In this document: positions 41,827-54,758 of the stretch, piece after piece | Numbering within the stretch: the stretch's first letter is position 1 | Layout of the letters: each line of letters begins with the position of its first letter | Assembly: GCA_003117195.1 (NCBI GenBank) | Contig: BDSI01000149.1 | Location: forward strand, 62,001 to 126,000 | Direction: 5' to 3' | DNA length: 64,000 nt | Source of the DNA: Eudorina sp. 2006-703-Eu-15 | Taxonomy: Eukaryota; Chlorophyta; Chlorophyceae; Chlamydomonadales; Volvocaceae | The notes under the pieces: generated by a model | Told to the model about the DNA's origin: nothing | What the model saw: only the letters and a program-made list of their open reading frames with translations | Databases searched by the model: none | Made by a program: the position numbers and the translations under genes

Positions 41827-44800
41827 TTAATGTCCCAAATCGGCCGGGTTGTATGGTGCAACTGTAATGTTGGTGTTAGCAAATGTGGCACCGGACGGAC
41901 TGTACGCACGCGTCTTAGGGTTGAAGCCAGTCACAGGCACGGAATAGTTGACGTACGTCTGCATGGAGTAATTCAACATTTGGATAAGCTGATTCGGGTC
42001 GATGTACCCAATTTTGGCGGTGTTATACATGTTGGTGAAGGTTGACAGATTAGCTGCAATAGACTTGTTCAGCGTCACATCAAATTGGTTAAAGCTTGTC
42101 TTCAGCTGGTAGTTCGACCTGCACATACACATATACGCCATGCAACGACGCATGCGTTAGTTAATTACCAAATAATATTCGGCAATTCACAATTTAGCAA
42201 ATACACTGCACGCATATTTCAAATTCGACGGATGTATCACCTAACTAGAGTCATGCAGCAGGTAACGTTCATTGTAAAGTTATCGCACGAACACCATTTG
42301 TTCTTCGCGTCATGCGTACACACTTCAGCACTCACGTGTTCAGCGCTTTGTAGAAATTCGTCGACAGTGTCCGAATGTTGTTCTCGTACAAGGCAATGTC
42401 TTTCGCCATGGTGAGAGACGGAGCGAAGACACCGAAGGAGAAGAGAGCAGCAGAGAAAAATCCAGCCACGATAAGGGTGAAGATCCAGGCCAAAATTTGC
42501 TTGCCGAACAGCTTTACATTGATACCACTGCGGATGTTGTCTGTTAGACCAACGCCGATCTCAGCACCAGTAATGCACTGCGTCGTTGAAACCGGTAGAC
42601 CATACACTGACGCCAGGGCAACAGTGAACGATGTCGCCAGCTCCGCCGAATACCCACGTGAAGGTGTCATCTGCGCACATGAAAAATAAATGAACCATCA
42701 TTGCGCATACATTCTACTCCTCGCTCGGTGAAATCAGGCATTACGTACGTTAAGTATACGTCATATACACTTCTGTCACGCACATATCATCCAGCGTCAA
42801 TGCATGACGAATGCTGATGTTTGTGCTCATGTTACCCCCTCGTTACGTTCACATGACAGCGTACCTGTACGTGAGATGAATGCAAACGTATTTCCCATGC
42901 GACGACGATAGATGGCATGCACGTACGTACGTTGTGCACAGTCCATGCACAACAAAAAAGCAGTAGTGCACAACAACAACATTAGCAAAACAGGAGCGAA
43001 CGCAGCGCACCTTAGCCAGGCCAACACCCAACGTCATCATGATGTTGTAGCCGTAGGTGGCGAGGCCCACGACGATACCGGCTCCACCCATGGCCAACAC
43101 CCAAATAGGGCAATCCGCGCTGGAAGCAATAGCCCAGTAGCGGTACACGTACCAGATGCCGGAGAAAGGGCCCACCGCGTTTGCCACATCGTTGGCACCG
43201 TGCGCGAACGACACAGCGCAGGCGGAGAACACTTGCAGGTACTTGTACACCTGCTCCGTCTCGGGGTTGAACACTTCTGCTGCGGCGTGCATCTCGTGTA
43301 CAGCTTGGTCGGTCTCGACGTGCTGCACATACAACAAAGAAATGATTAGGAGGATATGAATGCTCACCACGCAGCAGTTGCTGACATATAATAATGAGAC
43401 AATATAAACAATAAATTGCAGCATGTAGTTGCATGTATTCAGCTGCAATATGCTCAAATTGTTTTGTCTGCGCGGCTCGACTTCGTTCGTTGCTCTCCAG
43501 AACACTGATCCACACTACTGCTGCTCCGTCAATATTGCGTACATACACACCTTATGAATGTCCTGATTCAGCCCCCGGGTGGCAGCCTTCTTGAGTGAAT
43601 TAAACATTTTCATGGCCTTGGAAGTAGGCTCCGGCTCCTCCTCATCCTCCTTAACTTTGTCAGCATTTGCCTCAGCATCAGCGGCCTTCTGTGCAGCTCT
43701 GAGTTGTGGGCACGCATAATTTCAGAACCATAAATTAGTTACACATGACCGTACTATTATTCATTTCAAATCTACACCAACCATATCTTATAATTGCCAC
43801 AGCCATGGCTACACTCGTACATGTCAGATGACTCTTTTTAACGATACGATGACGTATTACGGGACGCTTATTTACTAATAGTTTAATAACATTAAAATAT
43901 ATATATTGATAATTATGTTAGTAAAATACAGACATGAAAAGATATAATTTGTTATTGCATGCTGTGGTATTGATAAAATAATTAGAATAATAAACAGTAC
44001 AATTTATTCACTGCACTGCACATGCTGTAATGAATGCATGAATATCAATACACACCGGTCCATGTCGCGCTTGACAGCCCAGCGAAGTAGCGGAATACCC
44101 GGGAATGCCGCGAGTAACATACAGCCGCCAGAAATAACCGCAGCAACCCATGCAGCTTTATTTGACTGCCAATGTGCCACGTTCTTTGCACCCTTGTAGA
44201 TGACGAAGAAGACGCTGCATTTATACATACGACACAGGTATGGCAAACGAACACAGAAGCGAGAGCATGTGTAGTCAGTATACATCTATCATGTACGGTG
44301 CGTTGTACCATCCACCAACGCAGCTAAACATCTGCTTGCTCCATACTTCACGCGTGAAGCGGTAGGGTGTAATAATTAGCGGTAGGGTGTAATAACTAAC
44401 GGTCAACCAAGCAATGTAAGCACACGCTTCATATTCGTATGTAACAGGCTAAAACTGAACCACTGAATTTTTTGAAACCAGCTGGCGCGAAAACACTTAC
44501 TTGATGAACACGGTGACGCCAACCAGGAGAGGGTACATGTAGATGGCTGCAACACGAAAATAGAGAAACTTAGGATAGACGTACATATGTATGTCATGGG
44601 AAAACATCAGAAAGATACTATGAAACAACACAAGACTTAGGATATTTTCCATCATTGCAATCCGCCGTACAACAGGGATTGTTATCCTCCTCATGACATT
44701 GTTTACTGAAACTAGGGGCCGACACTCGGCACTGAACTTCTGTAAGCGGCCATATCTAACTACGCGCAGTTGGTTGCCGACCCACGTATGTACATCCGTT

Positions 44801-46558
44801 TGTACTTACCCAGCATTGTGCTGTTCTCACGGCGAAGGATAACAAACCGGTTGAACGCAAATAAAAACGACGCGATGATGCCGGACATGAGTGGAGACAC
44901 AAACCAGGAGCAAACAACCGGTACTAGTCCCTTGGAGTATGGGAACTCCTGTACAAAGAAAAACGTACTGGTCAGTTCTGAATTCGTTCAGCCAGCAGCA
45001 AGTGCTGGAATAAGCAGCATATATAGTCAATTGTGCACGTACACATTCCTTTCTCCCTGACAACACTTACGTGTCAGCAAGGAGACGGTGATGTAATGCA
45101 AAACATCTAACCACACATATGTTCGTATACATACCTACTTGATGTGCATGAACGTGTGCTGAGAAATAATCTTACCTTTTGGTGATCATTCCAAACAACA
45201 GCGCCCGAACCGCCCCACACAAGAGCGAATCCCATCACCGCGCCAACTGTTGGAACGGGTGATTTAGGTTGGGTATGTATGTTGAAGGTTAGTGAAACAT
45301 ATACTACATTTCAGAATTTAGCGAGAGAGAAAAAACACAGTGTATCACGTGCATCCTCTAGCAAGGTGTTCGTCTATCGTGAAGGTAGACGGATCGTCTT
45401 TACAGCAGGTCCCCGACAACCGACGATGTATATTTGCGTTTTGCACAGACAGGATTCTCTTTCTTTACAGGTAGGTAGCTGGATATCAAGCAAGATGCAC
45501 ATGCATGCATGTTGCATGTCGCGACGCTCTTCACACTTACTGACAGCATGTGTGGTACTGACGGCCAAAGACCAGTAGGTGGCAAGGAAAACCCAGGAAG
45601 AGGCGGCAATCAGCGCAACCATCATGCCGTATCTGCACGTACGTATGTACACAAGTAAGGACGATATTAACATATCGATTAAGGAGTCACCTGAGAGACA
45701 CGCGTATCGCGCCGGATGGATCGGGCGCGCTATCTAGCACGCACGCACTTGTGCGATGGTAGGTGGTGTTCAATCTGCGACCGTCGGTTTAGTCGTCTCC
45801 CTCTATCTCCCAAACTAAAACGCTTCTACATTTCGCGCAAAATAATAGGAAAGCAGCTTCGCGAAGCAATTACTTACGCAAAAATTTCGGGTTCATTTTT
45901 GAAGGCCGCTGGTCGAGCGATGGAACCAGCAATAGTTTTCGTAACTTCGCCTCCGAGCCCGATGGCGCCAGAGAATTCAAAGACAGCAGCAATTAGGCAT
46001 GCTTGTTTCAGAGTAATCGTCTTTGCACCAACAGACGTGCCGAAAGCATTCGCCACTGCGGCAACGTACGGCAAAAAATTTCGGTATTAGAAGTCGGAAA
46101 GCAGCACAGAATATCAGCAAAGTATTACAATAAACATCAGGTGGGCCTGCAGTTTATATCGACGCTGGAGCATAACAATAACAAAAGCCGTACCAGGAGG
46201 CAGGCAAACTTACGAACGAGCAAACTCACCGTCATTGGCTCCAATACCCGCAGCCATAACGAACGACACAATAAAACCGATAATCACCAGCCACTGCAGC
46301 AAGTGGAGAAAAGTGCTGTCGTGAAGTCTTCGTAGTGGCGGCAATACAGGGCAACAGCAGCTACCCTGCTCAGTTCTGTGAGTCTGGTCTGTTGTCTGTT
46401 CTGATTATTATTCACAGTTTGCTGAGCAGGCGTGTACGTGAGCGGTCGCCACACAGGCTTTCTTCGGATTAGGTTTGATCAAAGGGCTACAAGAACGACG
46501 TTTCGCAAAGCGCCCTCATGTCGCTTACCATATAGTCATCCCAATGATTTGGATACAT
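41827..46558 (-). CDS. PTB: PiT/PHO4 family phosphate transporter, paralogue B
   Basis: Twelve exons join in frame to 621 aa: 46558-46529, 46293-46230, 46055-45878, 45632-45541, 45246-45176, 44948-44810, 44546-44501, 44214-44056, 43698-43551, 43322-43011, 42670-42336 and 42118-41827 (TAA). It has the same architecture and role as the neighbouring copy. The two halves are marked GIGANDVANAFGTSVG and AHGANDVANAVGP, with [36 protein letters not shown] and a charged loop KVKEDEEEPEPTSKAMKMF. I took the ATG at 46558 (MYPNHWDDYM) as start. It directly follows an AG, so it could instead be an acceptor with an upstream exon. Compared with paralogue A it uses visibly more AT-rich codons, lies in AT-richer DNA, has compact introns and differs in several intron positions. 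Two GNATATNC sites lie just upstream. Confidence 0.93.
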
Positions 46559-46682
46559 CTACAAGATGGGTAAACACAGCGACAATTAGATTCGGAACAC
46601 ATAAAGTTGAACCCGGACGCAGGCCCCAGCAGTGCAAGCAATTACGAATGTATTGCATGCGTGAGGCCGGCAGCGCTACGCA

Positions 46683-46690
46683 GGATATGC
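46683..46690. promoter_or_regulatory. P1BS-like site GGATATGC upstream of PTB-B
   Basis: A palindromic GNATATNC match lies about 125 bases upstream of the proposed ATG of paralogue B. It is a candidate PSR1/PHR1-type binding site for phosphate-starvation induction. Confidence 0.4.
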
Positions 46691-46912
46691 CTGCCTTACC
46701 TTTGCTGATTGTTAGATATAACTTTGTCTAGAAGAGCTGTTGAGTGCCGCAGTCGGACTATGTTCCTCGCGGTCGGCGCAATTACCAATATAAGGCTAGC
46801 CGTAGCAAGTGCACATTACTTCAGCTCTGAGCAACAACTGCACAAGCATGAATAAAAGAGTAAAAATATAATGTTGTGTGCCGCGGCATAGGGAAAGCGT
46901 TCTCCGTACAAC

Positions 46913-46920
46913 GGATATTC
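46913..46920. promoter_or_regulatory. P1BS-like site GGATATTC upstream of PTB-B
   Basis: This is the second GNATATNC match, about 355 bases upstream of the proposed ATG. Two copies close together raise the plausibility of phosphate-responsive control. Confidence 0.4.
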
Positions 46921-49900
46921 CCTAGGCGATGCCATTTGTCAGTGGAAGCATAATAAGTATTATAGGGCAGCATTTCTTGTACGTGCTTTTGATTTGCAGG
47001 ATTGATTGTTTCTTTTTAGCAAGAGATGCAGCTGTGGTTGGCGTACGGTGCAAGTCACCGGTCGTTCCTCACTCTGCAAGATATGGGCAAGTGGCATTTA
47101 TGGATTCCATTTTACCTCCTAAACGTACCGTCGGGCACGCGCAAGCGCGGAATGAAATGTTCATCGTGTCAGACCCTTGGTGTTATTCGACCCGACATGC
47201 ACGCATTATAGATGTATAGTCCCATTTGGACAAAATCATTTGAACGGAATAGTTATCTTCACACGACTTCCCCAAATTCGCAATGGAGGTAGCTTTATGA
47301 CTCGCACTACGGCGCTGATCATTGGCGAATTATTACCTCCCTAGGGACTGCTTGCGAATTACACATAATTTGTTTACTTGTATCTGACTCCAGTGCGTGT
47401 TTGCGCAGTCAGGGTCTGACCCGAGCGGCCACTCCTTCCAGCCGGTTGATTTCGTTCGTAACTCAGAACTGGGGGCATCTCCGCGACCTTCGGCAATCGC
47501 CATCAGCATGCGCCGCCAGGATATTTTGTGGCCCCGCCCGGCCCCCTCCCCCGTTCGTCGCTCTCCGCGTCCCCGATACCCTCCATCCCTCTCCCGCGAG
47601 CGCTGGGTCTTGCCTCCGTCCGTCACGTCGCTGCTGTTTACATCTCGTGCACATTTCGCACCCTCAGCGCGCCGGACGGAGGTAGCAAGCCTCGCTCAGT
47701 GCTGCCTCAGCATGCCGAGCTGCCCCGAGGGAGGCACGTCGGAAACCATGCAAGGTCTTTATCCCGCAATGGCCCATGTCATCCAGAGTGGGAGGTGTCG
47801 TTCCTAGGTCCAATTATGGCTGCTGCGCCCGGGGGTCATACGGCAGGGTGTCGTACACGCGGTCATAAGTTCGCGGATCCCTGCACGCAGGAGAAAGCCA
47901 GCCTATCTGGGCGCACCCGGACATGAACTACTCTTAATGTGGTACACGTTACACATGTGGCGGGTTATTAGGGCGGCAGGAAGACGGTTCCACCCCCGTG
48001 GGGTAACGATGCGCGTCAGTTTTATTGAATGTTTTTACGAGGGGTGAAGGCAGCCTTTCTCACAAGATTCAACGAGCAGCAAGGATGTCGGCTTGGCAGT
48101 TTGGGCCGCCATGCTTTTACCGGCGGTTTTCACTGCCACCAGCCATGTTGGACTTCGTTTCCTGCCTTGCGCCTGCAGTGGAGTTACCGGGCATCTCAGG
48201 GAGTGGTCAATCTTGTTATCCTGTTGTTGATGATGTTACAGCGCACGGACCCTGCCGGTCGTCGGTGGCAGTCGTACCCTCCGTCCTCACCACACGCTGC
48301 GGGCATCGACAGGTAGGTCAGTGCAGTAGTAAGTGTGATACGATCAGATGGGATTTTGGGATGGGGTCGTTGGAAGGTTAGGGTGTGTATGGGGATGCCG
48401 GGGTCTTGCCTAGGGCCACCCTAGCCAGAGATATGTCGTGATAGGAATGGATTTGGGGCGAGGTGCCGTACAACAACGCCGCGTGTACTCACACATTGCA
48501 CCCCCTTGGTTCGGTCCGAGGTGGGTAAGCATCCTGGGTGTTTGGCACGTTGCCTGCAGGCTGGGCGTTTTGAACACCCCGGGGCAACGGGCTTTATCAT
48601 GCCACACAGTACACGATGCGCAGTAGCACTCTCGGGTTTAGCATTTTCTCCAAAGCGCTGCGCCCGTGAAATTAACGTCCTGTTTGTAATACGTCAAAAA
48701 TCCTGCTTGCCTTCCAGCACGACCGCCATCAAGTGCTAAAAAGGCGCTCACCCACTGGTGACTACCTGGAGAGACTGAAGACGGATTCACGACCCCTCTC
48801 GCACGTCCATGTCATCGCGCTGTGGATGTCCGTGTAGCAGCCAGTGTACGTTGGGCCCAACGCTGAGGTTTGGTTCATCATTTCAGCCCTGGAGCTGTGC
48901 AGCGCCAGCTCCGGTGTCCCCGTTCATGCGGGGTGCGTGGCTGCATGTTGCTTGCGACCCAGGTCCGGGGCTGCATGTATGAACTAGGGTGCGCGCATAG
49001 CGAAACCTCGCGCCCCAAGCCCGAGCCTAATGGGGCTAAGGCAGTCAATCTGATGGTTGTTCGTTCCGGTGACGTGGATCTTGGATGCTGGCGGTCGTGC
49101 TGGGAACCCAGCCGTCGGTACCTCACGCACGCGGCGTCAGAACCCAGCAGAGGGTGACAGGCTGATCACCGTGTGTGTACCTAGGGGCGCGATGCTGTGC
49201 GCACAGACCGCTCTGCGGAGGTGCCGTGGAGGTGCCTGACGTGTCGTGGCATGTCGCAGTTGCACGTGTGTGTACGGCAGCTGCGTGTGCCCGCATGCAC
49301 ATTCCGCTGGGAGTTATCGAGCTGTGCGTGCCTAATCAACACAGACCTACATTGACATCATGGACGTGATTGACGTGGGTTGCGTCCCTGCGCCTCCACC
49401 ACAGAGAGAGGCTGTGCCTGGGGATGTAAGCCAGTGGCCGAGAACGTGTCATCTCCCTAATATACATTTGTTTCTTGAAATCCGTCCTGCGCTGTACATT
49501 GTCGTGTGGGAAACCCTTGGCTATCCTGGTTGCGTGCTTGCCGATGCCCTACCGACCAAACATGCTAGCAATTACAACATGAACTTGAAATATGGACGGC
49601 GATTCAGGCAAAAGCGGTGCTCGGCCGAGCAGTTGATACAAGGAAGAGCAAATAAAGCCGAACTTTCGTCTATACAAGCAGAGACGCATACGTGAACCTT
49701 CGTCTGTATATGCAGAGACGCATACGTGTTGTTCCGCCACAGGGCTAGCTGTGAAGGAGACTGACAATTCCGCTGCTGCAGGGTTTCCGGCTGTCTATCA
49801 ATTTCCATGTCATAACGTTTGGGTTATGTAACTGGTTGCGAATGATAGAGTGCACAAAGCCCGATTTTGTGTCCGGCCGCAACTTGCCGTACAAAACTTT

Positions 49901-50031
49901 TGTCAGAGCGAGGGGAGCGTAGAGGAGAAGGTAGAAACATTCTCATCTGCACAGGATTCAGTCGTAAAGTTGGATATGCGGTGAAATGCCCAACACAATA
50001 GCATGTTGCTCCTACAACACAGCACTGTAGA

Positions 50032-53000
50032 ATGAGAAGCCGCATTCTTGATGGCGTGCGTGGCCTCCTTGTGGTGCTGAAGCTTATACTGCTTGTAAAT
50101 TTGGCGCCTTTGGTCTCAGCTACTGTGGGAAACGCGAGCACATCCAAGGAATTCTTTTCCCTCTTGGGACAGCCTGGCATTCGGACGATCTATCTGAATA
50201 ATGACATATCATTGATATCAGATGATGCCCCTGAGCAACCAGTCAACCTCACAGCAAACCTGTCTATCGTAGCCGGGCAACCATCCCCTCGGGTTGCGAG
50301 CCTGGCAGGTTAGAAGTATGGAGATGATGGGCTCTCTTATTGCAGTTTGACACAGCGGCATCGTCTGACTTTGCCACGGCATCCCTTCGTCTCGGACGTG
50401 CAGTGAACTATATTGCCAGCAAGATCCGACTTCAACCGTATATTACATTGACGTTCGAGCGTATTATCTTGTCAGGCATCCTGAGGGGGTAAGCGCCGCT
50501 GTACCTTGCTGGGCGAAGTTCTTTAGCCACGTTGGGACCTGTTGGCTCGCGGGAGCATGACAGGCGTACTGTAATGCATGATGCCGTAAAGCCTCAACAA
50601 GTCTCCAGCGGTTACGCGGAGGTTGCAGCGGGTGTGACACGTTGTCCGTTGATGTACGGATGGGCCGTTTTTGCCTCCCTGACCCGCGCGGCCACGCCGG
50701 TGGGCCGTAAGCATTCCCCGGTCTTCAAATTCACCTTAACCCCGAGCAGCTCATGCCGTCGACACCGCTCTGCTCTTTATCCGTCCTCCTCCACCTTGCC
50801 GCTGCGGCCTTGCAGCCCAGTCCTCGCACCTCCCCCGGCTGCCCCCACGGCCCCCCTGCTTACCCCCGCCCCCATTCCCCCCGCCTCCCGACTGCTCCTC
50901 CCTCCCGTGAACGCGGCTGCTCAGGACCGGACAGCACCTGGACCTCTTGACCCGGTCCGATGGCGGCTCCGTGCTCTACAACCAGACGATCAACCACAGG
51001 CACGCCTGGTGAGCTACCCCTCATCAACCGGGGGAGGGGGTCCGCGGGGCAGGGCGGCGCGGGGCAGGGCAGGGCAGGGCGGCGCGGGGCAGGGCAGGGC
51101 AGGGCGGCGCGGGGCAGGGCAGGGCGACGCGGGGCGGGGCAGGGCGGCGCGGGGCAGGGCAGGGCGGCGCGGGGCAGGGCAGGGCAGGGCGGCGCGGGGC
51201 AGGGCAGGGCAGGGCGGCGCGGGGCAGGGCAGGGCGGCGCGGGCAGGGCGGCGCGGGGCAGGGCAGGGCAGGGCGGCGCGGGGCAGGGCGGCGCGGGGCA
51301 TGGCAGGGCAGGGCAGGGCAAGGCAGGGCAGGGCGGCGCGGGGCAGGGCAGGGCGGCGCGGGGCAGGGCAGGGCGGCGCGGGGCAGGGCAGGGCAGGGCG
51401 GGGCAGGGCAAGGCAGGGCAGGGCGGCGCGGGGCAGGGCAGGGCAGGGCAGGGCGGCGCGGGGCAGGGCAGGGCAGGGCGGCGCGGGCAGGGCAGGGCAG
51501 GGCGGCGCGGGGCAGGGCAGGGCAGGGCGGGGCAGGGCAAGGCAGGGCAGGGCGGCGCGGGGCAGGGCATGGCAGGGCGGCGCGGGGCAGGGCAGGGCGG
51601 CGCGGGGCAGGGCAGGGCAGGGCGGCGCGGGGCAGGGGGGGGGGGGGGGGGCAGGGCAGGGCGGCGGGGCAGGGCAGGGCAGGGCAGGGGCAGGGCAGGG
51701 CGGCAGGGGGCAGGGCAGGGCGGGCGGGCAGGGCAGGGCAGGGCAGGGCGGGGCAGGGCAGGGCAGGGCAGGGCCGCCCATGGGTGAGAGTGGTCGCGGG
51801 GAGGCAGCGCGGAGAGGCGCGCCCGCGGGGGGGCGGCGCGGGAGGCGCAGCGGCAGTCGTGGAGCCGGGAACAGCTTTCAATGGGCCGCCACCCTGGAGG
51901 GGTGGGGCGGACTGCGGCGGGACTGCTGGCGCGCTGTCGGTCCCATTGTGGACCGACCTCCCCTCGCCTCCCCTCGCCTCGCCTCCGGGTAGCTGCTGGA
52001 CAGCCTCTCAGGGGGAGGCGGAGGCCGGGGGCGGGGGGCTCCAGAACCTCAGAAGGCGGGTGGTCCCCAGGGGCAGCAGCAACACCAGCGCCGCGGTCGT
52101 GAGCAGCAGCCGCCGCAGCCGCAGAGCGACGGTCGACTGGCATCGCAGTGTGGCGGCGGTGGAGCGCAGGGGCCGGGACCCGGACCCGGGCCGCTGCCGA
52201 GAGGCAGTTGCGGGATTGGGTGCCGTGGGGCGATGGAGCGGCCCCCGGGGCCCTAGAGCCCTTGGGCGGGGCCGAATGTGACTTTGATGGGGCGGGGTCC
52301 CACCGGAAGCCGCATCCGACCCCCCGGGGGTGGGTTTTCCGGTCCGCGCCCCCCCCGCCGGGTCACACGCAGCGGGGGCCGATGCTGGAAGCAGTTCCTC
52401 CCGAGGGGCGGACAGCAAGCCGGGGATGGAACCCGCTCCGCGCTGGTGGCAGTAGCGGTGCGGGTGGAGGTGGCAGTAGAGGTGCTGGAGGTGGTGGCGG
52501 TGGCGCGTGCAGCTGTGGGTTGGCGGGCCCCCTTGTATTTCTTATAACCCCCTCCCCCTTTTGCATTCCCGCTGACGTGCCGCCTTTATGTTGCTCCCGG
52601 GAGGCCCCCGCTCTTCCGTACCCCGCATGACCACCCTGCCCCTCCCCAGCCAGGGCATCGACACCCCCGCCCTTCAATACTCCCCCGCCCCTCGGCCGTG
52701 TGTGTGTTTGTGCCTGTTTGTGTGTGTGTGTATTCCGTTCACATGTCATACAGCCTGCCGTTCCAGCTGGCGTACAAGCAGCTGCAGTCGCTGCCGCCGG
52801 CCCAGCCGGCCGTGGGCTCCCCGGTGTACGGGTACGGCAACAGCACGGCGTTGGGCACCGAGCGCAACATCTCGCTCGCGAACCGGAGCCTCTGCTGGGT
52901 GAGCATGGCGGCTCGCAACGTGTGTATGACGCCCTTCCTGGACATGATCGTGTACAGCACGTACAACCAGATCATCGACGGCGTGCTGGGCAACGGCGGC

Positions 53001-54727
53001 TACAACTCCTTTTTCGTACGGTCGTACGGCGTGTGTGATAAGGAGATCTCCCAGGAGTGCATCAACCAGATGAACGCGGATCTGTGTCTGGCGGCGGCGG
53101 TGGCGAGTGAGACGCCCGAGGGCAGCGCCGCCACGCTCGCGGACGACAGGTCGTCGTCGTCCCCCGTGTCGATGGCCGTCGGGCTGGGCGTCGGGCTGGG
53201 AGGTGGGTCCGGGGGAGGGTGGTGTGGGAACGGTGAGGCGGGGGATGGGTGCATAGGCAAGGGGGCCGATGTTCGGGGGCCGGCGGCCCCAGCGGAGGGA
53301 GATGAGGGTGCGGTCGGTGCGTGGGGGCCAGGGAGGGGAGGGGGATGGAGCGGCTGTCGGGTTTGTGGGGGGTTCGCTGTCTAGGATGATGTGAGAGGGG
53401 CAAGGGGGAGGCGGGGAGCGGCTGCGGGCTGGCCCGGGGTTTTGTCGGGGTAGGTGAGACGGAGGAGTCGCCCCCGGGGGGAGGGGGGGTCCGGAATGGG
53501 TGGGTGAAGGTAAGGGCGAAGGGGGCTGGGGTAACTGATTCGGGTCGGGCGGATTTCTCGCTCAACGCACGGCTTGTCCGCCCCTTTCCTGATCCCCCGC
53601 CCTCTCCGCAGGCGCGCTGCTGCTGGCGGTGGTGCTGGTGGCCGTGTTCGCCCGGGCGCACTGGCGGCATCGCCGGGAGGCCGCCGCCGCCTCCGCCACC
53701 GCCACCCCCTCGGCCCGCTCCAAGGCAGCCCTCGGAGTGCCCTCCTCCCAGGGCGTCCGCCCCGGCGGCGACGGCGACGATGACCTGGAGAAAGGCGGCG
53801 GAGGCGGAGGCAGCGGCGCCGACATGGCGGTCGCGAAGCTCCGCAATGGCGGCGGAGGCGCGGGCGGTACGGCAGGTGTCAGTGGCGGCGCCGGCGGCAG
53901 CGGGACCTCGGAGCCGCGCCTGGCAGTGGATTCGGGCGGCGTCGTCGTCGCCGGCGGCGGCGGCGGGCGCGGCCCCGCCGCCAGCAGCGGCCGCGACGGC
54001 AAGGGCAACCTGGGCGCGCCGACGACGGCGGGCAGCACCGGCAGTAGCGGCACAGGCAGCAACAGCAGTAGCGGCGTGACCATGGAGGCGTCGTCGGTGA
54101 CGATAGCGCCGCGGGGCCATGGCAACGGCGACGGGTCGGCGGCGGCGGGCGGGGGTGAGTCCCGGGGGGGGGCTTGACGTGACCCGCGGGTCGGTCGGTA
54201 CCGCAGGTTCGCGGCGCGGGAGGCCCCAACCCTCGCTCCTCGTTCCTGCCAGGGGATGCCGTATGCATGTACGGCACACCTCGGGGCACGATGCCCATGG
54301 TGTCGGGAGGTGGCTGCCTGCCGCGGGTGCGGGTTGCGGGTTGTGTTTGGGGACGACCACCTTTCCTTCCGGAACCCGCATCCTCAACCCCCCTCCCCTT
54401 GCCCCCATTCCTCCCCTCCCTGGAGGTTTTTCCACTAGTTTTCTCTAATCCCGCCAAGCTGCAGACGTCGCCCTCCTCCTCCGCAGGCCTGGGCGAGGTG
54501 GAGGCCGCCCGCCTGAACCTGCTGGCCAATGCGGCCAAGGGTCGCGCGGGTCGGTCCGCGCCGCTGGACGTCAAGGTGCTGCAGCTGCTGGGGCAGGGCT
54601 CATTCGGGAAGGTGTACAAGGGTGAGTCGGGGGGAGGGGGAGGGGGAGGGGGAGGGGGAGGGGGAGGGGGAGGGGGAGGGGGAGGGGGAGGGGGAGGGGG
54701 AGGGGGAGGGGGAGGGGGAGGGGGAGG

Positions 54728-54758
<31 letters not shown>

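Larger units (their letters stand above)
46559..50031. other. Divergent intergenic region between PTB-B and the receptor kinase
   Basis: This region holds the promoters of both flanking genes. No reading frame here has recognisable motifs or consistent splice sites. About 47.4-47.7 kb is more GC-rich and briefly open in several frames, without coding evidence. Confidence 0.5.

Noticed and set aside
47397..47807. 136-codon open frame upstream of the kinase
   Set aside because: No motif, no supporting splice sites and competing open frames in the same place, consistent with a GC-rich patch.
50532..52143. Long frames through the GGGCA array, up to 486 codons
   Set aside because: Repeat artefacts in all phases. 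Kinase exons on either side show this is an intron.
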